A stretch of 64,000 bases of DNA, from NCBI GenBank assembly GCA_025094145.1, contig JALLLS010000003.1:620001-684000 (forward strand), in the 5' to 3' direction. Below are positions 24,142 through 39,434 of this stretch, piece after piece; positions within the stretch are counted from its first letter, which is position 1, and every line of letters begins with the position of its first letter. This DNA is from Spinellus fusiger. Lineage: Eukaryota > Mucoromycota > Mucoromycetes > Mucorales > Phycomycetaceae. The translations under genes and the position numbers were made by a program. Under the pieces are notes generated by a model, which saw only the letters and a list, made by a program, of their open reading frames with translations, did no database searches and was not told the DNA's origin.

Positions 24142-26617
24142 TTATTTTTCCTTGACTTGATGAAGAGCAGCTGAAGAGTGGCGAAGTGTGCGTCTTCCCA
24201 TAACAGATGTCATAAGGTGTTGTGCACGAGAGCGAATACCACCTTCATGACAGGAAGATTTACTATACTTTGGCTCTACTGGCAAGAGGGTTTGGTAGGA
24301 CGCAGACGGAAGAAAGGGGCCTAGATGGCTCTGGGAGGGCGACGTGGGCAGGTCCTGGGCAGAGGGGGTGTCTGTGGAAAGAGTGAGCATCGCCTGCGTG
24401 CTACTTCTTCTTCGCCCTAGGCTCTTGAGATCACGCAGCACATTGGAGCGAGAGGAGGAGGGTGTGGGGGGCTCAAGAGTGCAGAGGGTACGGAATCCAC
24501 TGCCCCGGGTCTGTTGCTGAGCACCTGCCGACTTTGGTCTTTCTGCTGCACCCAGTCCATAGTAATTACGCTGAGATGTACTGGGTTGGGTGCTGGCGGT
24601 ATCGGTGCTAGATGTGCGAGAAGAATGACTGCTGGAGGAGCGTGCACTGGGGGTGGTGGCTGGGGTGGTGTGGAGACCTGTATCCATAAGGGCATTCAGC
24701 AGCACAGTGCGTGTCTTGGTATGAAGAAGGGCAAATTTGTCTGATTTTAGTGCTGCATTTTCTGCCTGAATTACTGCAATGGTGAGATAGGACATCATAC
24801 AGACCACCTACATTTAAGAGTAAGGAAGTGATGGAGTTCATGTTGGTCGAAAAGAGGAGGACTAGGAAGACAGGGTCCGAACTCTTCAATGGTTTTGTTG
24901 GCCATGACTTGTACTCTAACTGTTAATAAAAAAGAGATGGCTTGAGGGTTTGTTTACCTCCACATCTCCTTGTCTTGCTGGTGTTCTGGAGATACGACAA
25001 TAAACACATGCAGGAATTGGGAGGTGACGGTGTTGGGATCAAAAGCAGAGTGTTTTCCCTCCATAAACACCACACACACAATGTCTACATGATGAGTTCT
25101 GTAGTGGAAGGATAAGCCTACCATTGCCAATGTATCTTTTGCGATGTATCTGCTGCTTATCATTTCTTAGTGGCATCAAGGGTCCCACATGGTACATAAT
25201 GGGATGATGTTCCCATCGAGACACATAAGACACTAGGCCTGATTCACCCGCTAGTACAATCACACCCCATAAATATACTGATGATCCACAGCCACGGGCA
25301 TGGCTTGTCAATGACTTACTTTTGGTATCCAGTCCAGCTGCATAGCCACTATACCCTTTCAGTTCCACCCGAGTCCCCAATAACCCCAAGAACCGTTCAC
25401 AGGCACACGAAAGCCCAGAGTTGGAGAACCATTCTTCTTCTGTGGTTTGTTGTTCCTTGACTGTCAATACCCCGAACTTGTATCCCTGTGCGGTCTGTTT
25501 ACCATGGAGATTGATGTAAATAGGTGGGTGGGTAGGTGGGTAGGTGGGTAGAAATGAATAGATGAATAGATAGTTAGATCAATAGATGAATAATACTATA
25601 GATAATAATACTATAGATAGATAGAGATAGAGATAGAAAAGACTTGCATTCATCTCATCAAACTGAATCAGCTCCTTCTCCAACCCTATCAATGCAGTGG
25701 TGGTGGCAGATAGTTCTTTGAATAGCCGTAGATCCAGAGTGGGGTACATGGCTACAATAGCAGCCTTCATGCTTTTGGTCTGTTGTGTGTGTAACTGCAC
25801 TCCAGCGCCCGATGAACCCTTCAGGGGACGCTTTTTAGTGTCGATAGGCTGAACATGGATCCAATGGTGTTTCGCTAGTCTCTGTTCTGCTAATTGGACA
25901 GTGGTACTTGCCACTGTGTGGGTGTGTGTAAACTGTCCCCAAACATCCATGAGTCACAGTGCATCAACACAATGCTATCTGCCTCTCCTTACTTGTTGTG
26001 TACGGACAATCATGCGGTAGTGGGTGGCTTCATTCACAATAGAGAGAATACAGTGCTGTGGCTGTCCCATACTGAGGGGTCCAATCAGGGTCATATAGGG
26101 CTTTCCTATGAAATAGAGACGAAACCAGTGGGCCTGTGCATTGGCTGCGTCTCTGCCCATTGCCTTGTAGTCTTTTGCAGTGTAGCGTTGGGGTAGAATG
26201 CGTGGTTGCTCTATCGAATAGTGGGCGTTAGTGCTGTGACTACGGATCCGTGTCTTCATGGTAAGCAGGAGAGACTGGAGCTGTTGTATCTAATGGAGGC
26301 AGGTCAAAGAGAGTGAGTCAGAAAGGGGGGAAGAAGGATAGTCTGGAGTACCTTACCACACAGTCATTGGCTTCTCTAGACAGGCCATGTCGGAGCTTAT
26401 CAAGGCTACTGTGCATAACATCCTTCTCATCCAGAGGCGCATCCAGTGCTTGGATAAGGATGCGAGTGCTGTCGAGTACTGTTTGCATGTCTTGTTCTTC
26501 CACTGTAGTATAAAGGAGTGCATTACAGTGCTCAGTGACCCATGCATAACATTCCCCAACAGTGGGAGGGAGCATGGAGGGAGATAAAGAAAAGAGTGGG
26601 AGTTGGCCTGACCACAC
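24142..26617 (-). CDS. Rap1GAP/SIPA1-type GTPase-activating protein
   Basis: Eight exons on the minus strand: 26617-26357, 26289-25993, 25932-25648, 25494-25320, 25250-25122, 25084-24958, 24915-24812 and 24773-24142, 669 aa (a second Met at 26575 would give 655). The order follows animal Rap1GAP: 'HWFRLYFIGKPYMTLIG', then 'GVQLH', then the GAP domain from 'YKFGVLTVKEQQTTEEEWFS' through 'LLGTRVELKGYSGYAAGLDTK', 'KRYIGNDIVCVVF' with the catalytic Asn (residue 382), and 'TSQFLHVFIVVSPE'. A post-domain block 'FGPCLPSPPLF' is also conserved. The tail is Ser/Pro-rich. It should switch off Rap/Rsr1-like GTPases. The third intron begins GC (AAT|GCAAGT). The start codon is the least certain part. Confidence 0.9.
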
Positions 26618-26767
26618 AGCGCGTTAAAGGTAAAGGGTAGTAAATATAGAAACAAAGACGTCAGCAAAACGCTAAATCATCTTTTACTTGTTATCCCCTA
26701 TTCCCATTCTCTTGTATTCAAATGTGATGTAATAGGATAGGAGAGAGGGTAGGTGAGTGAATAAGTT

Positions 26768-26875
26768 ATTATTAGATGATAAGTGGTTATTAGATGATAA
26801 GTGGTTATTAGATGATAAGTGGTTATTAGATGATAAGTGGTTATTAGATGATAAGTGGTTATTAGATAATAGATA
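26768..26875. repeat. 18-bp tandem repeat (TTATTAGATGATAAGTGG)
   Basis: Nearly six perfect copies between the divergent RapGAP and mL44 genes. The rest of 26,618-27,179 holds only AT-rich promoter-like sequence and a short poly-C tract (27007-27016). Confidence 0.93.
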
Positions 26876-27179
26876 ATAGATAAAAGACCTCACTAAAAAG
26901 GTAACCAACAAAATATACTCATTCACTCAACTCCTCCCAAGAGATATAATAACAATAATAACAATAGTAATATATGATAATAACAATACTTATTATCTTC
27001 TTCTTCCCCCCCCCCTCAATGGGAAAATGCATTGGCTTCATTCTACTACAGCAATAGCTCCGACTCAAGGCACCCTATATTTTTTGGAATGCAAGTGTGA
27101 CCCTCTTTCCTTATCAGCCACACACACCTAAAGAGAAGGTCTCCTGGGTGCTGTGTTCCTGTCTTTGTTTACTCATACC

Positions 27180-28334
27180 ATGTTGGGTCTTCTTCAAAGA
27201 GTTCGCAGTAACATAGCCACTGTCCACTCTGCTAAAGGTAGTCTCTTTCGACTCCAGTGTGACTCACTCATAGGTCTCCGTGCTTCTGTGGCTTATTTCC
27301 ACACAACCCCACCCACACTCACAACCACAACCACCGAGCCAACTGACACTTATAACGCTGTCCCTGCACCCGACAAGCGTCCTGCTCTTCATGCCTTGGC
27401 TGCTCGTCTTGGTGTTCAGTCCATCAGTGAACAAGTGCTCCAACAGATAGTCACCCACCCTTCAGCCAAAGAGAAGAAGAATAACGCAACCTATGAGTAT
27501 ATTGGTAAGGCGACATGACCCTTCCACTTCCACCTCTACCACTCACTGTATACACCACAGGCAAGCGTGTTCTTGGCTTGTGCTCTACTGAATATGTCCA
27601 CTGCAGATACCCCAATCTCGACAGAGTATCCTTTGCTAGAGTGATAGGAAGCTACGTTAGTAGCAAGTCCCTCTTCCACATTGCTCGTCAAGTGGGCTTC
27701 CAGGACAGCATTGTATGGAGTGCAACATTAGAAGAGAAAAAAGTAAAACGCCAACATGTCATGAGCAGTGCTGTCTATGCATTGCTTGGTGCCCTCTATG
27801 AAAAAGAAGGATTTGATGTGACCAAGAAGTTCATTCATGGCCATATCCTTGCCCGTGAATTAGACATTCGTCCTTCTGTTATGATAAAGGAACCCAAACG
27901 ACACCTGACTCTTCTTATGAAGAATCTTGGACGCCCCGTTCCTGTCTCTCGTCTTCTTTCCGAGACAGGTCGTGAATCCAATTCACCTGTGTTTATTGTC
28001 GGCATATTTTCAGATGAAGAGAAGCTTGCTGAAGGTGGGTTTGTGATAAAGGTAGCAAAGACGCATCAGCTCATCCTTGTGTGTGTGTGTGTGTGTGTTT
28101 TTCTTTTTTTTTCTTTCTCTTTTTATTAGGCCACGGATCTTCCAAGAAAATGGCAGAACACAGGGTAAGTGATTCCAGGATAAGAATCAACTCAATTCAT
28201 ACGAGCAGGCAATCCAAGGTGCTCTGTTCACTTACTATGGAAAAGAGACTAAAGACTTTGTACTGCCCTCAGACGCACACACTGTGGCTTCTTACACACC
28301 ACCTACCCTGGCTACCATCAAGACAATCACTTAA
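27180..28334 (+). CDS. Mitochondrial large-subunit ribosomal protein mL44 (MRPL3-like, RNase III fold)
   Basis: Four exons: 27180-27504, 27561-28034, 28130-28164 and 28209-28334, 319 aa. The first 60 residues are basic and Ser/Thr-rich with 'RVRSNIATVHSAKG', a likely mitochondrial targeting peptide. An RNase III-like core follows ('LHALAARLGVQ', 'GKRVLGLCSTEYV', 'YVSSKSLFHIARQVGF', 'SAVYALLGALYEKEG'), lacking the acidic catalytic set of true RNase III. A double-stranded-RNA-binding fold ends it ('GHGSSKKMAEHRAIQGAL'). This matches mL44, a structural protein of the mitoribosome. The gene ends 11 bp before the stop codon of the convergent SDF2-like gene. The third intron contains a TG run. Confidence 0.9.
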
Positions 28335-28345
28335 TAAAGAGTTTA

Positions 28346-29196
28346 TTACTGATGGGATGCGAAAAAGACACCTTCCTGAAAATAGAGTGAGTATAGGGCA
28401 TGGCATTCTCTTATTTGAATTACCTTGACAGCCCAATATGTCTGCTGTGAGGAAGATTTGATAGTCACCACCTCGTATTGGCCTGGAATAGGATGTCCGT
28501 ATTGGTTATGAGTGCAGGCCAAGTACGTCTGACTCTCTACATGCACTAATTGCACTGGTTCTTCTCTCAACCAGTGGCTCTGAGAACACACAACACGCCA
28601 ATCATCTCCTGCATTCTGTCCATCATAGCAACTGACTTCCTGCTGTGAAGAGAGTGGAGATGTGTGGCTGTGGCTGTGGAGATATCCTTTTGTATTGACA
28701 TGTAGCAGTCGTACAGTAGATCCACAAGGCACAGGCTCTCTTTAGAGTTTGTAGAGATTGAGATTGAGATTGAGATTGAGATTGAGATTGAGATTTTAGA
28801 GAGAGGACTTCTTTAGGGGAAACTTACCCTCGTGTGCACTGGTTTCCATACGCGGCTCTGACTAGCCATAGACTGTTGGTATCGTCAGCATCAGAAAACC
28901 CAGTGACAGACTGCTGTCTTGACCCACTGCCTATACAATATTGAGTTGCATTGGCACACCTGCCTGCCTAATGATACAATAACAAGAGGAGTTACCATAA
29001 GACACACCATGAGAGTGGAGTCGGTGCTGGTTGACTTGGTTGGCGAGTTTAACAGTACTTCCGCAAGTCACCTTATAAAAGCCTAGGTGGATAAGCCTAC
29101 AGCAACACTTGAATATTTACCGTCTTCTATTTCAGGATGAGAACGTTGAGAAGCAGCAAGTGCCAGTGGTAAACATGCCAACCAGATGAGCTTCAT
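28346..29196 (-). CDS. SDF2-like MIR-domain secretory protein
   Basis: Five exons on the minus strand: 29196-29121, 29082-28996, 28930-28828, 28739-28424 and 28375-28346, 203 aa versus 211 in human SDF2. A signal peptide (MKLIWLACLPLALAAS) is followed by three MIR repeats with the typical blocks 'VTCGSTVKL', 'RLHSHGVSYGSGSRQQSVTG', 'PCGSTVRLLHVNTKGYLHSH', 'TSPLSSQQEVS', 'DDWRVVC', and a terminal 'YWAVKEGVFF'. Family members work in ER quality control alongside Hsp40/BiP. The C terminus (...FASHQ) has no HDEL/KDEL, so ER retention would need a partner. The tiny last exon was set by the family ending 'YW--MEGIF'. The intron before exon 4 contains GATTGA hexamers. Confidence 0.9.
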
Positions 29197-29773
29197 GACG
29201 TGCAAATAAGCAAACAGGTCTTCTTTTGTCGGAGTCACAATGCATAGAGGGATAATAATGAAAATATTTAAAAAATGGACAAGTGTTAAGTGAGTACCAA
29301 TCACAAGTAAAGGCTTATTCACCCGTCACACTCTGTCGTGTGTAGTGTGTAGTGTGTATAGTGTGTGTAGTGTGTAATTTGTGTGTAGTGTATATAGTGT
29401 GTGTAGTGTAGAGTGTAGAGTGTAGTATGTATAGGCTTGTCTTTTGCATAGACACTGGTCCATAAGCATCCAACAAGAAAACGGGGATGGCAAGAACAGC
29501 AGTCACAGTCTTAGGCGGTCTCTCACTTGCCCACTTGCTCTGTCCAATCCTACTGGTAGTGTGACTAGGAGTCGCTTGATTTGGCACTGGGAGAAAATAG
29601 CAGCCCACCCACACCTTTCTTCCACCTGTCATCGACAGCGCCACTGGATGGGCTATAAAAAAAAAGGCGTCACACCTTTATTATTCCTTTTTCCACTACT
29701 TTTCTCTTCTTCTTTGCCCTGTATTTTAGTTCCGCTCTTCTCACCCAACTTCCTTTTTCACTGACAGTTCTTC
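29197..29773. promoter_or_regulatory. Divergent intergenic region SDF2 / KDM4
   Basis: The region between two outward-facing start codons contains a TAGTGTG-type repeat (29335-29430). A minus frame from an ATG at 29632 down to 29315 has an N-terminal half with normal composition (for example 'TVTAVLAIPVFLLDAYG', possibly one membrane span) but dissolves into repeat-encoded Thr/His. It may be a small unannotated protein exon or chance; I do not recognise it. Confidence 0.4.
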
Positions 29774-32588
<2,815 letters not shown>

Positions 32589-33206
32589 TGGTCTATAAGA
32601 GGCCTTATGAACTCATTCTTCCCGTTGTGTATACATTCTTCTTTACCTTTTGTATGATACTGTCTTATAGGATAGTTATTCATGTTTATTCATTATTATT
32701 TTTCTGTTTTATTCATAGTCCCCCCTCTCTCTTATATTCTTCTTCTTTGTATGTATCTTGTAAAATAAAGTAAATAGCTTTACAATGTTAATTCTGTCTT
32801 TATGTACACACACTATAATGGTGTGTCTATAGCTTTGACTCAATAGAACACTAATTGACTGATATACATGGCTTAGTTTTCATACTATAGAATGTATTGC
32901 CTCAGCTATGATGACTTAACAAAATAAACATAATATTAACTTCATCACACGCTTACAAGGATACAAATGTAGACATGACAGTGACTTTATTTCACTCATC
33001 CCTTCTAAAAGCCACTCAATAAACTATTCATCAATCTTGATCATTAAACTCATTTTCTTTATTATGTATAAACACTTCATTTATTTATTTACTGAAACAT
33101 TTAAGTCTATATCTCACATAGTCATAAAGTTATAGCAGTATAAAAGTGAGCTACGCAAATTAAAATATCATCTAAGGTTTAAAATATCTGTAATTCTTCT
33201 GGGTTC
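32589..33206. other. 3' intergenic region between KDM4 and Nup genes
   Basis: AT-rich 3' sequence of two convergent genes, with no gene or repeat seen. AATAAA-like words occur at about 32,764 (plus). Confidence 0.5.
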
Positions 33207-36200
33207 TCAGTGTAGCATAATGGCTAGACGTTCTTCCAACCCGGGATTCTTGCCTGAAAGCATGACTTGTGATATTAAAAGAAACATACACGCCTGAACA
33301 GTATCCGTCATTACTTTGCAAGCCTTGTCCACACTAAAAGCAGGATCTTCCTTGACCAAATCCCCATGGGCTTTCCATTGCTTTATCATGCCAAGTCCAG
33401 CATTCATGCAGTCTAGAATCGTACCAAAAGAGACGGGCTCTCCAGGAATTGTATGAATATGAGGTGATAAGATGATGTTACCAAAGGGCCAATCTGTGTT
33501 GGGTCTGCTAAGGACAATGTTCACTTTTGTAAGCAGGTTGAGAGAGAGTAATATGTTTCGAAGGATTTTGGTGGTCTTTTGAATTGTTAAGTACATGAGG
33601 AAGCTTGTTTTGGGTTCAAATCCAGAAGGGCGTGTCTTTGGTGTGGAAAATGTTTGTGAAAGTTGAACTTCCTGCTTGTTGATAGGAAATAGTTGAGCTT
33701 GCATGTGGGTAGGGTGAGTGAAGAAATAGAGGTATCGCTGTATTAAACCGAGAGAGCAGTCTTTGTAGGCGATAAAGATGTTGGTGGCATGGTCTCTCAC
33801 TTGATCGACATATTTAGAAAGACTGAACATAATCATTGATATTCTTTCAATCTCTTCAAGGACAGGAGAAGACAGTGATTTTGAAGGACTTAATACCAGC
33901 ATAGGATTTTCTTCGTCACTAGCATCAGCAAATGCTCTACCAATTTGTACTTTGTAGATCTGTATAAATCCAACGACAACTCGTAATACCTCATCAGATC
34001 CCACGCTAGCTTGAAGGATATTCTTCACTACACCTAGCATAAGACACCAAATGTTGTGAAGAGGGTTATGCTCCAGATAAGTGGTTTTTTCAATGGGGCT
34101 TTCGAATTGAAGAAAGACATCGGTTCCATGGCCCTGTAACTTTTGCGTAAGAGCATTATTGCACAGGAGCTCAAATAAACCACCCTGCACTAATATTTCT
34201 GTAGCCTCAGGAATGCTTGATAGTGTCAGTAGTAGATACAGTCCATTCTGTGCATAGGGAGAGATTAAAATGGTAGAAGGATTGGTTCCAGGTTTTGTTT
34301 GACTATAGAGCCTTTTATATTAGCATCCTTTGTATGAAGAAGAAGAAAAAAATAGTCATTTAATTCTATACCTTTCAATCTCAAGCACCACCAACTCAAT
34401 ACCACCATAAAGAAGCTTAATCAGAGTAGGAATTGTTTCATGGTGTGAAAAGAGACTAAGCCAAGTTGCAGGTGGAGAAGCATAAACACAGTGGACCAAT
34501 TCTTCCAACAGAGTAATAACAACTGTGACATCCTTAATGTATTCCTCAGAGGCTTGGTTGGTATTATTAGTAGCAGTGGCCCCACACAGCATGGCTCTGT
34601 TGGCAATAATATAAAAGCTTTCACAGACAATGTTGGTAAGTTCATAAAGAGGGGTTGCTGAATCTTCACTCAAAACTGAATCTATAAATGTTTTTGATAC
34701 ATCGTATGTCCCCCGCAGTGTGCGTAAATAGAGTAGAATGGTTTCCAAGAGAGGTCGATGGTAAGTAGTTGCCATATTATTATCAGATCCTGTCTTCAAC
34801 ACATTGTTTTCTTGGTCCAACAATTTACACAACTTGGTAACAAGGAAGAACATGTTTTTGATGTATACTGTTTTTGCCTCCTTGTCACTCTTCAACAGAA
34901 CAGATTGATTTGAATCAATCCAGTCTTCTGTAAGTCCACGGATAAAATGAATAAGAACACTATGCATCGTTAATGCAATCCCATTATCTCGTCGTTTGGA
35001 GGAGGTTTTCTCTACTAATGTATCTACAAACTCAAACAAAGGTCCGTTATTTGATGTTGAGCCCTTACTGCTCCATATAAGATGGCCAATATGACATGAG
35101 CATGTCTCAATGAAGGTTTTGAAAGAACGAAGAAGGATGAGTTCAGAATCAACAAGAGACCAGTTGTGATTAGCTAAACAGAGGTTGGTGAGGAATTTAC
35201 GTGAAGCAATTCTGATATCTTTTTCCAGGTTGGTTTCAGTGATAGCTTTATCAAGGGACTCATAAGCACGGTAGTTTGGTGTAGAGACCTTGTACAGGGA
35301 CTCAATGCGTGCTTCTGCTAGTCTTAGATCGTAGAGGTAGGAGTCGCCATACTGTCTTCCTTCTCCATCTGCATCATCATCTCCAAATCCTACATGGCCA
35401 ACTGAGGTCAAGAGATGAGATATATTTTCAGTACCAATAAATTGAAGAAGATCAGTGTTGTCTCTGTATAGACTCTTGGTAATATCCGAATCAAAACTGC
35501 TTTCTGTCCATGATTGTTGGAAGGTAGAGAGGGTATTTCCTTCGCTCAACTTTACAATAAGGTTCTTTAGACCTGCAGGCAATGCATCCACTGTTCTTGA
35601 ACTAGTGGCGTTTCGAGATACATAGTCAGCTTTGGCTGTGAGATGAATTTCAAATGTCATAATTCTCATAGCAAGTGCTTTGCTAATATGATTACAGCAA
35701 AGACGACGAATGTATCTATTCTTGTTAGATGTACTAGGAACATGCACATAATCAAGTTCGTCATTTACAGAAACCAGGGCCTTTCTAAGTTCAATACGAG
35801 TCACTGATTGCTCCTCGATGGATCCTTTGTTAAGAAGTATCTGACCCAGTGCATGCCATAATGCATTATCACTACGTGTACGTTGAAGCAGCAGCGTATG
35901 ATCAACGGCTGTCTGCCAGAAAGTAGCAAGGAATCTCAGCACATTGGACAGTACGGTTGGTTTCTCTACGCTAAGCATTTGCCAGTGGGCTAATAGATCT
36001 ACAGCCGAACGAACGGCAGATTCATTTCCGAGGGAGGTTTTACCTTGGTCTTTTCTTCCTTTGAGTAGATGAACAGCCGACTTTGGACTTGGCATAATAT
36101 AATCTCCACACTCTAAGAAAAGCACACCAAGGGTGGGTTGTGTTTCCAGAAGAAGAGTAATCATATGCCAAATAGATGCAACAAGACGTTCATTTTGGTA

Positions 36201-39200
36201 GTGATCTTTGGCGATTTCCAAGTAGCATCGAATAGTATCCTTTGCCTGATCTGCAGTACCAAAGTATTGAATAAGAGGTGGCACTGTCTTCCATGTTGAT
36301 AGAGTACGACAGACAAGCGAGGCAACATTAGTGGAAAGAATAGGAAGAGTGATGTTGTGGCGGTAGTGAATATGACTAGTAATACTCAGGAAAAAGTTTG
36401 GCATGTTTGTAGTTGTCTTACGACCTAACATAAGTTTCTCAAGCACACATTCTGGTGGAGAAATGTTTTTCTTCAATGTATCAAGTCGTTGCTGAAGGAG
36501 TAGTTTAAGAAACAAGAGAGCAAGCTCTGTCAGTTTCTCTGCTCGGCAGGCTTCTTTGGGTCTTGAGTTCCGGTACAGACTCTCTGCTGTTACTGCTCCA
36601 TCAGAAATAATATCCAAAAGAGAAGATACCTGATAATCACTGCCTTCATACAAGAAACTAGTCAGGATACTTTCACGTAGCTTTCCGAGTGTCATGATAT
36701 CGTCAGTCACTGTATCTGATTCTTTAAAGTACTGAACAACTTGAATAAAGATTGTTAATACTTTTGATCCGATCAAGAAGCGTTCCGACAGCAGTTGGTA
36801 GCGCCACTCAGCATATAATGGAAACACCTTTTGTGTAATATAATATAGACAGACATAGAGTGATTCCATCTGATATTCACGTGAAGTCTTTGTCTTTTTT
36901 GGATTCTGACTTGCTTCTTTACTGACCCACCAGCTGCGTTGTATATCACGTACAAGTGCCAGTATAAAGTCAAGAAATGCAATGAGTAGTGGGTATCTGC
37001 CATTAGCGCACTCTACATTGGAGATGGTGTCTTGGATTTGAGCTGTTGTATTGTTCCATGCAGAAGAGAGCCTTGTAGAGTGAGAGGTTGGTTTTGCTGA
37101 CCATATGAGGGGAAGAATAGGGTAGATTTCCAAGAAATTCCATACATCATTTCTATAAAATGGTAGCAGTAAAGTTAAACACTGAAGAGCAGAAGTAGTG
37201 ATGGGTGTAGGACAGTTACTGACAGAACTACAGTAGACAAAAGTACTGCAAAGAGTCTCAACAAGAATAGGTGGGCTGTTCACAGAAGATGTAGTCTTTT
37301 GAAATGCTTCTTCTACATGTTGGGTTAATCCATAGGCCAATGCTGAGTCATAATCCAACACTTTCCGAATCAGTTCCAATATATTGTGGATAATTCCAAA
37401 TGTGTCGCTGCTAGGGTGATCAAAGTCCACAGTATCAGCTTGTTTAGATAGAGTATTCTTTTCTACTAGGCTTTTCAACAGAGAAACTAAAAGATGCCAT
37501 CCTGAGTATTTATATTTCCATTCTACCAATGGCTGGTCGTGACTCATGGAGATGACGACTCCTACTGTACCCTGAGGAATCACAAACTGAGTGTCATGGC
37601 TGTTTTCATTGACTATACGAATAGGTTGGGCAGCAGTGGCTGTTACTGTGCCATGTGTTTCATGGAATAGAATCTTATGAGAGGACCTCATTGTTACTGT
37701 CATGGTAGGAAGCACAGACATATACTCAAATACATGTCTGGCTGGTTTTTTGGATACCTCTGGGCTATTGCCTGTGCCTGTGAGAGAAGACAGTAGCTGT
37801 ATAAAATCAGAGAAGCGCAAAGGGAATCTCTTTCTGGCTGTGGCTAGCAGAGACCCTGTATCATCACAGGCATAGTCATCATTCCAAAACCTAGCGCATA
37901 AATCAGCCTCATTCTCAAACAACAGTTGTGTACAAGAGACGAGACTTGGATAGTCTTCGTTGGGTAAATAGCATAGAGGAGTCCATGATAAAATTGAATT
38001 CAGGAGTATTCTGAGGGTGTTGCGGCATAAAGACTCGTTGGGTGTATTCTCTCCATCTACTAAGCATTTTAGAATACTCACCAAATGATCAAACACTTTC
38101 CATCGAATGGCTCTACTTGCATACAATTTAAAGACGTGTTGTGTCTGAGGAATAATGGGCTTTCGCTGCGATATATTTTGTCCTTGAGACATGCCTTGGA
38201 GCGAATGTTGACTAGGCAATAAATAGGCAGTGGTTGGTTCAATCTGACCATCAAGAAGTTTCTTTACATCCATATAAGCAGATGGAACATTGTCCGTGAG
38301 TTTACTATCAAGACATGCCAATACATAAGACCATGCCAATAGAAATGTAGAGTGAGTAGCCTCATTGCCTAGAAAAGCAGCTACATGGTTGATATGAAGA
38401 ATTGTTTCGGGCGAACTGAGCAAGGTGTTTTGGTGTTTATGTCCCTCTACAATAGACTCCTTCTCTAAATGCTCCAACCCAAGCACCTGAATAGCCACTA
38501 ATTCATACATAAAAGACACTTGGTTGAGTAAGTTGCTGTCATTCTGAGTCAGCACACGACTGGAGGTTTGTCGTAATCCAAACCCATTGGCCTCACACTC
38601 CTGAATAATGGACAGTGCTCTTTTGGGTGGACAGGGTGTCATTGCATGGATTAGAAATAGAATGTCCAAGAGTGCCTTTTGTTCCTTAAGATTCTGTTGT
38701 GCCTTCATCGTTGCCCATGTATCTTGTGCCAAGAATTGAGGTGGGATATCCAGGCGCACCAATGTCTTTAGCTGTGATAATATTCTCTCTGGAAAATCAG
38801 CTCCTACATTGATGATCTCTACAATACTTCGAGCAATAGGAGCGTAAGGATGGGTTGTATTCTCAGAGATATGCATTAAACACGTAACACATTGTAGAAT
38901 AGAAAGACGATCCTGGAAATAGTACTGAATGAAGCGTGTGGCTAGATGTATGTCTTCACACAGTTGATAGGCATACACATCTGTCTGTACTTGTCTTTCT
39001 TTGTGTTCGTGGCTGTAAGTATGCCATAAGAGTGCACACTGAAGTTCGTTAAGGTCTAATGTATCACTGAGTCTGTATATAAAGTCAATGTTGGCTTGGT
39101 TGAACTGAACTGTCTTTCCTTCCACTGTGATATTCTTTCCGGGGATTAATTTAGCTCGAGATTGTGGTGAGGGTCCAGTGAAGGCCTTGAGGCCTAAAGA

Positions 39201-39434
39201 CAGAGAAGCACATTTCTCTTCAAGAAGTGTCTGTAACAAGTCAGTTGAACATTGATCTACACCACGCTCAATAGTATCGAGTAACTTTTGATAAGTCCTA
39301 ACAAAGCAAAACAGTATGTTATGGTTATGTAGGTGTGTGTATGTAGGTGTGTGTATGTAGGTGGGTAGGTGGGTATGATGTGTCTATCTTTACCCTGCAA
39401 ACTTGTCATCAAGGTAGGTTGTTTGTGCTGACAT
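33207..39434 (-). CDS. Scaffold nucleoporin Nup192/Nup205
   Basis: Three exons on the minus strand: 39434-39394, 39297-34372 and 34311-33207, 2023 aa (human NUP205 is 2012 aa). It begins MSAQTTYLDDKFAG and continues in helical solenoid sequence with the family's 'QFNQANIDFIYRLSDTLDLNELQCALL'-type N-terminal block (only partly quoted). The composition is almost all amphipathic helices, without FG repeats or membrane spans. It is a large adaptor of the inner ring of the nuclear pore complex. The middle exon is an uninterrupted 4.9-kb open frame, unusual beside neighbours with many introns. Frames across both introns join with correct phase. Confidence 0.88.

Noticed and set aside
33610..33625. 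GGTTCAAATCC, like a tRNA B box
   Set aside because: It lies inside the conserved Nup192/205 reading frame (minus) and no acceptor or anticodon stem can be folded around it.
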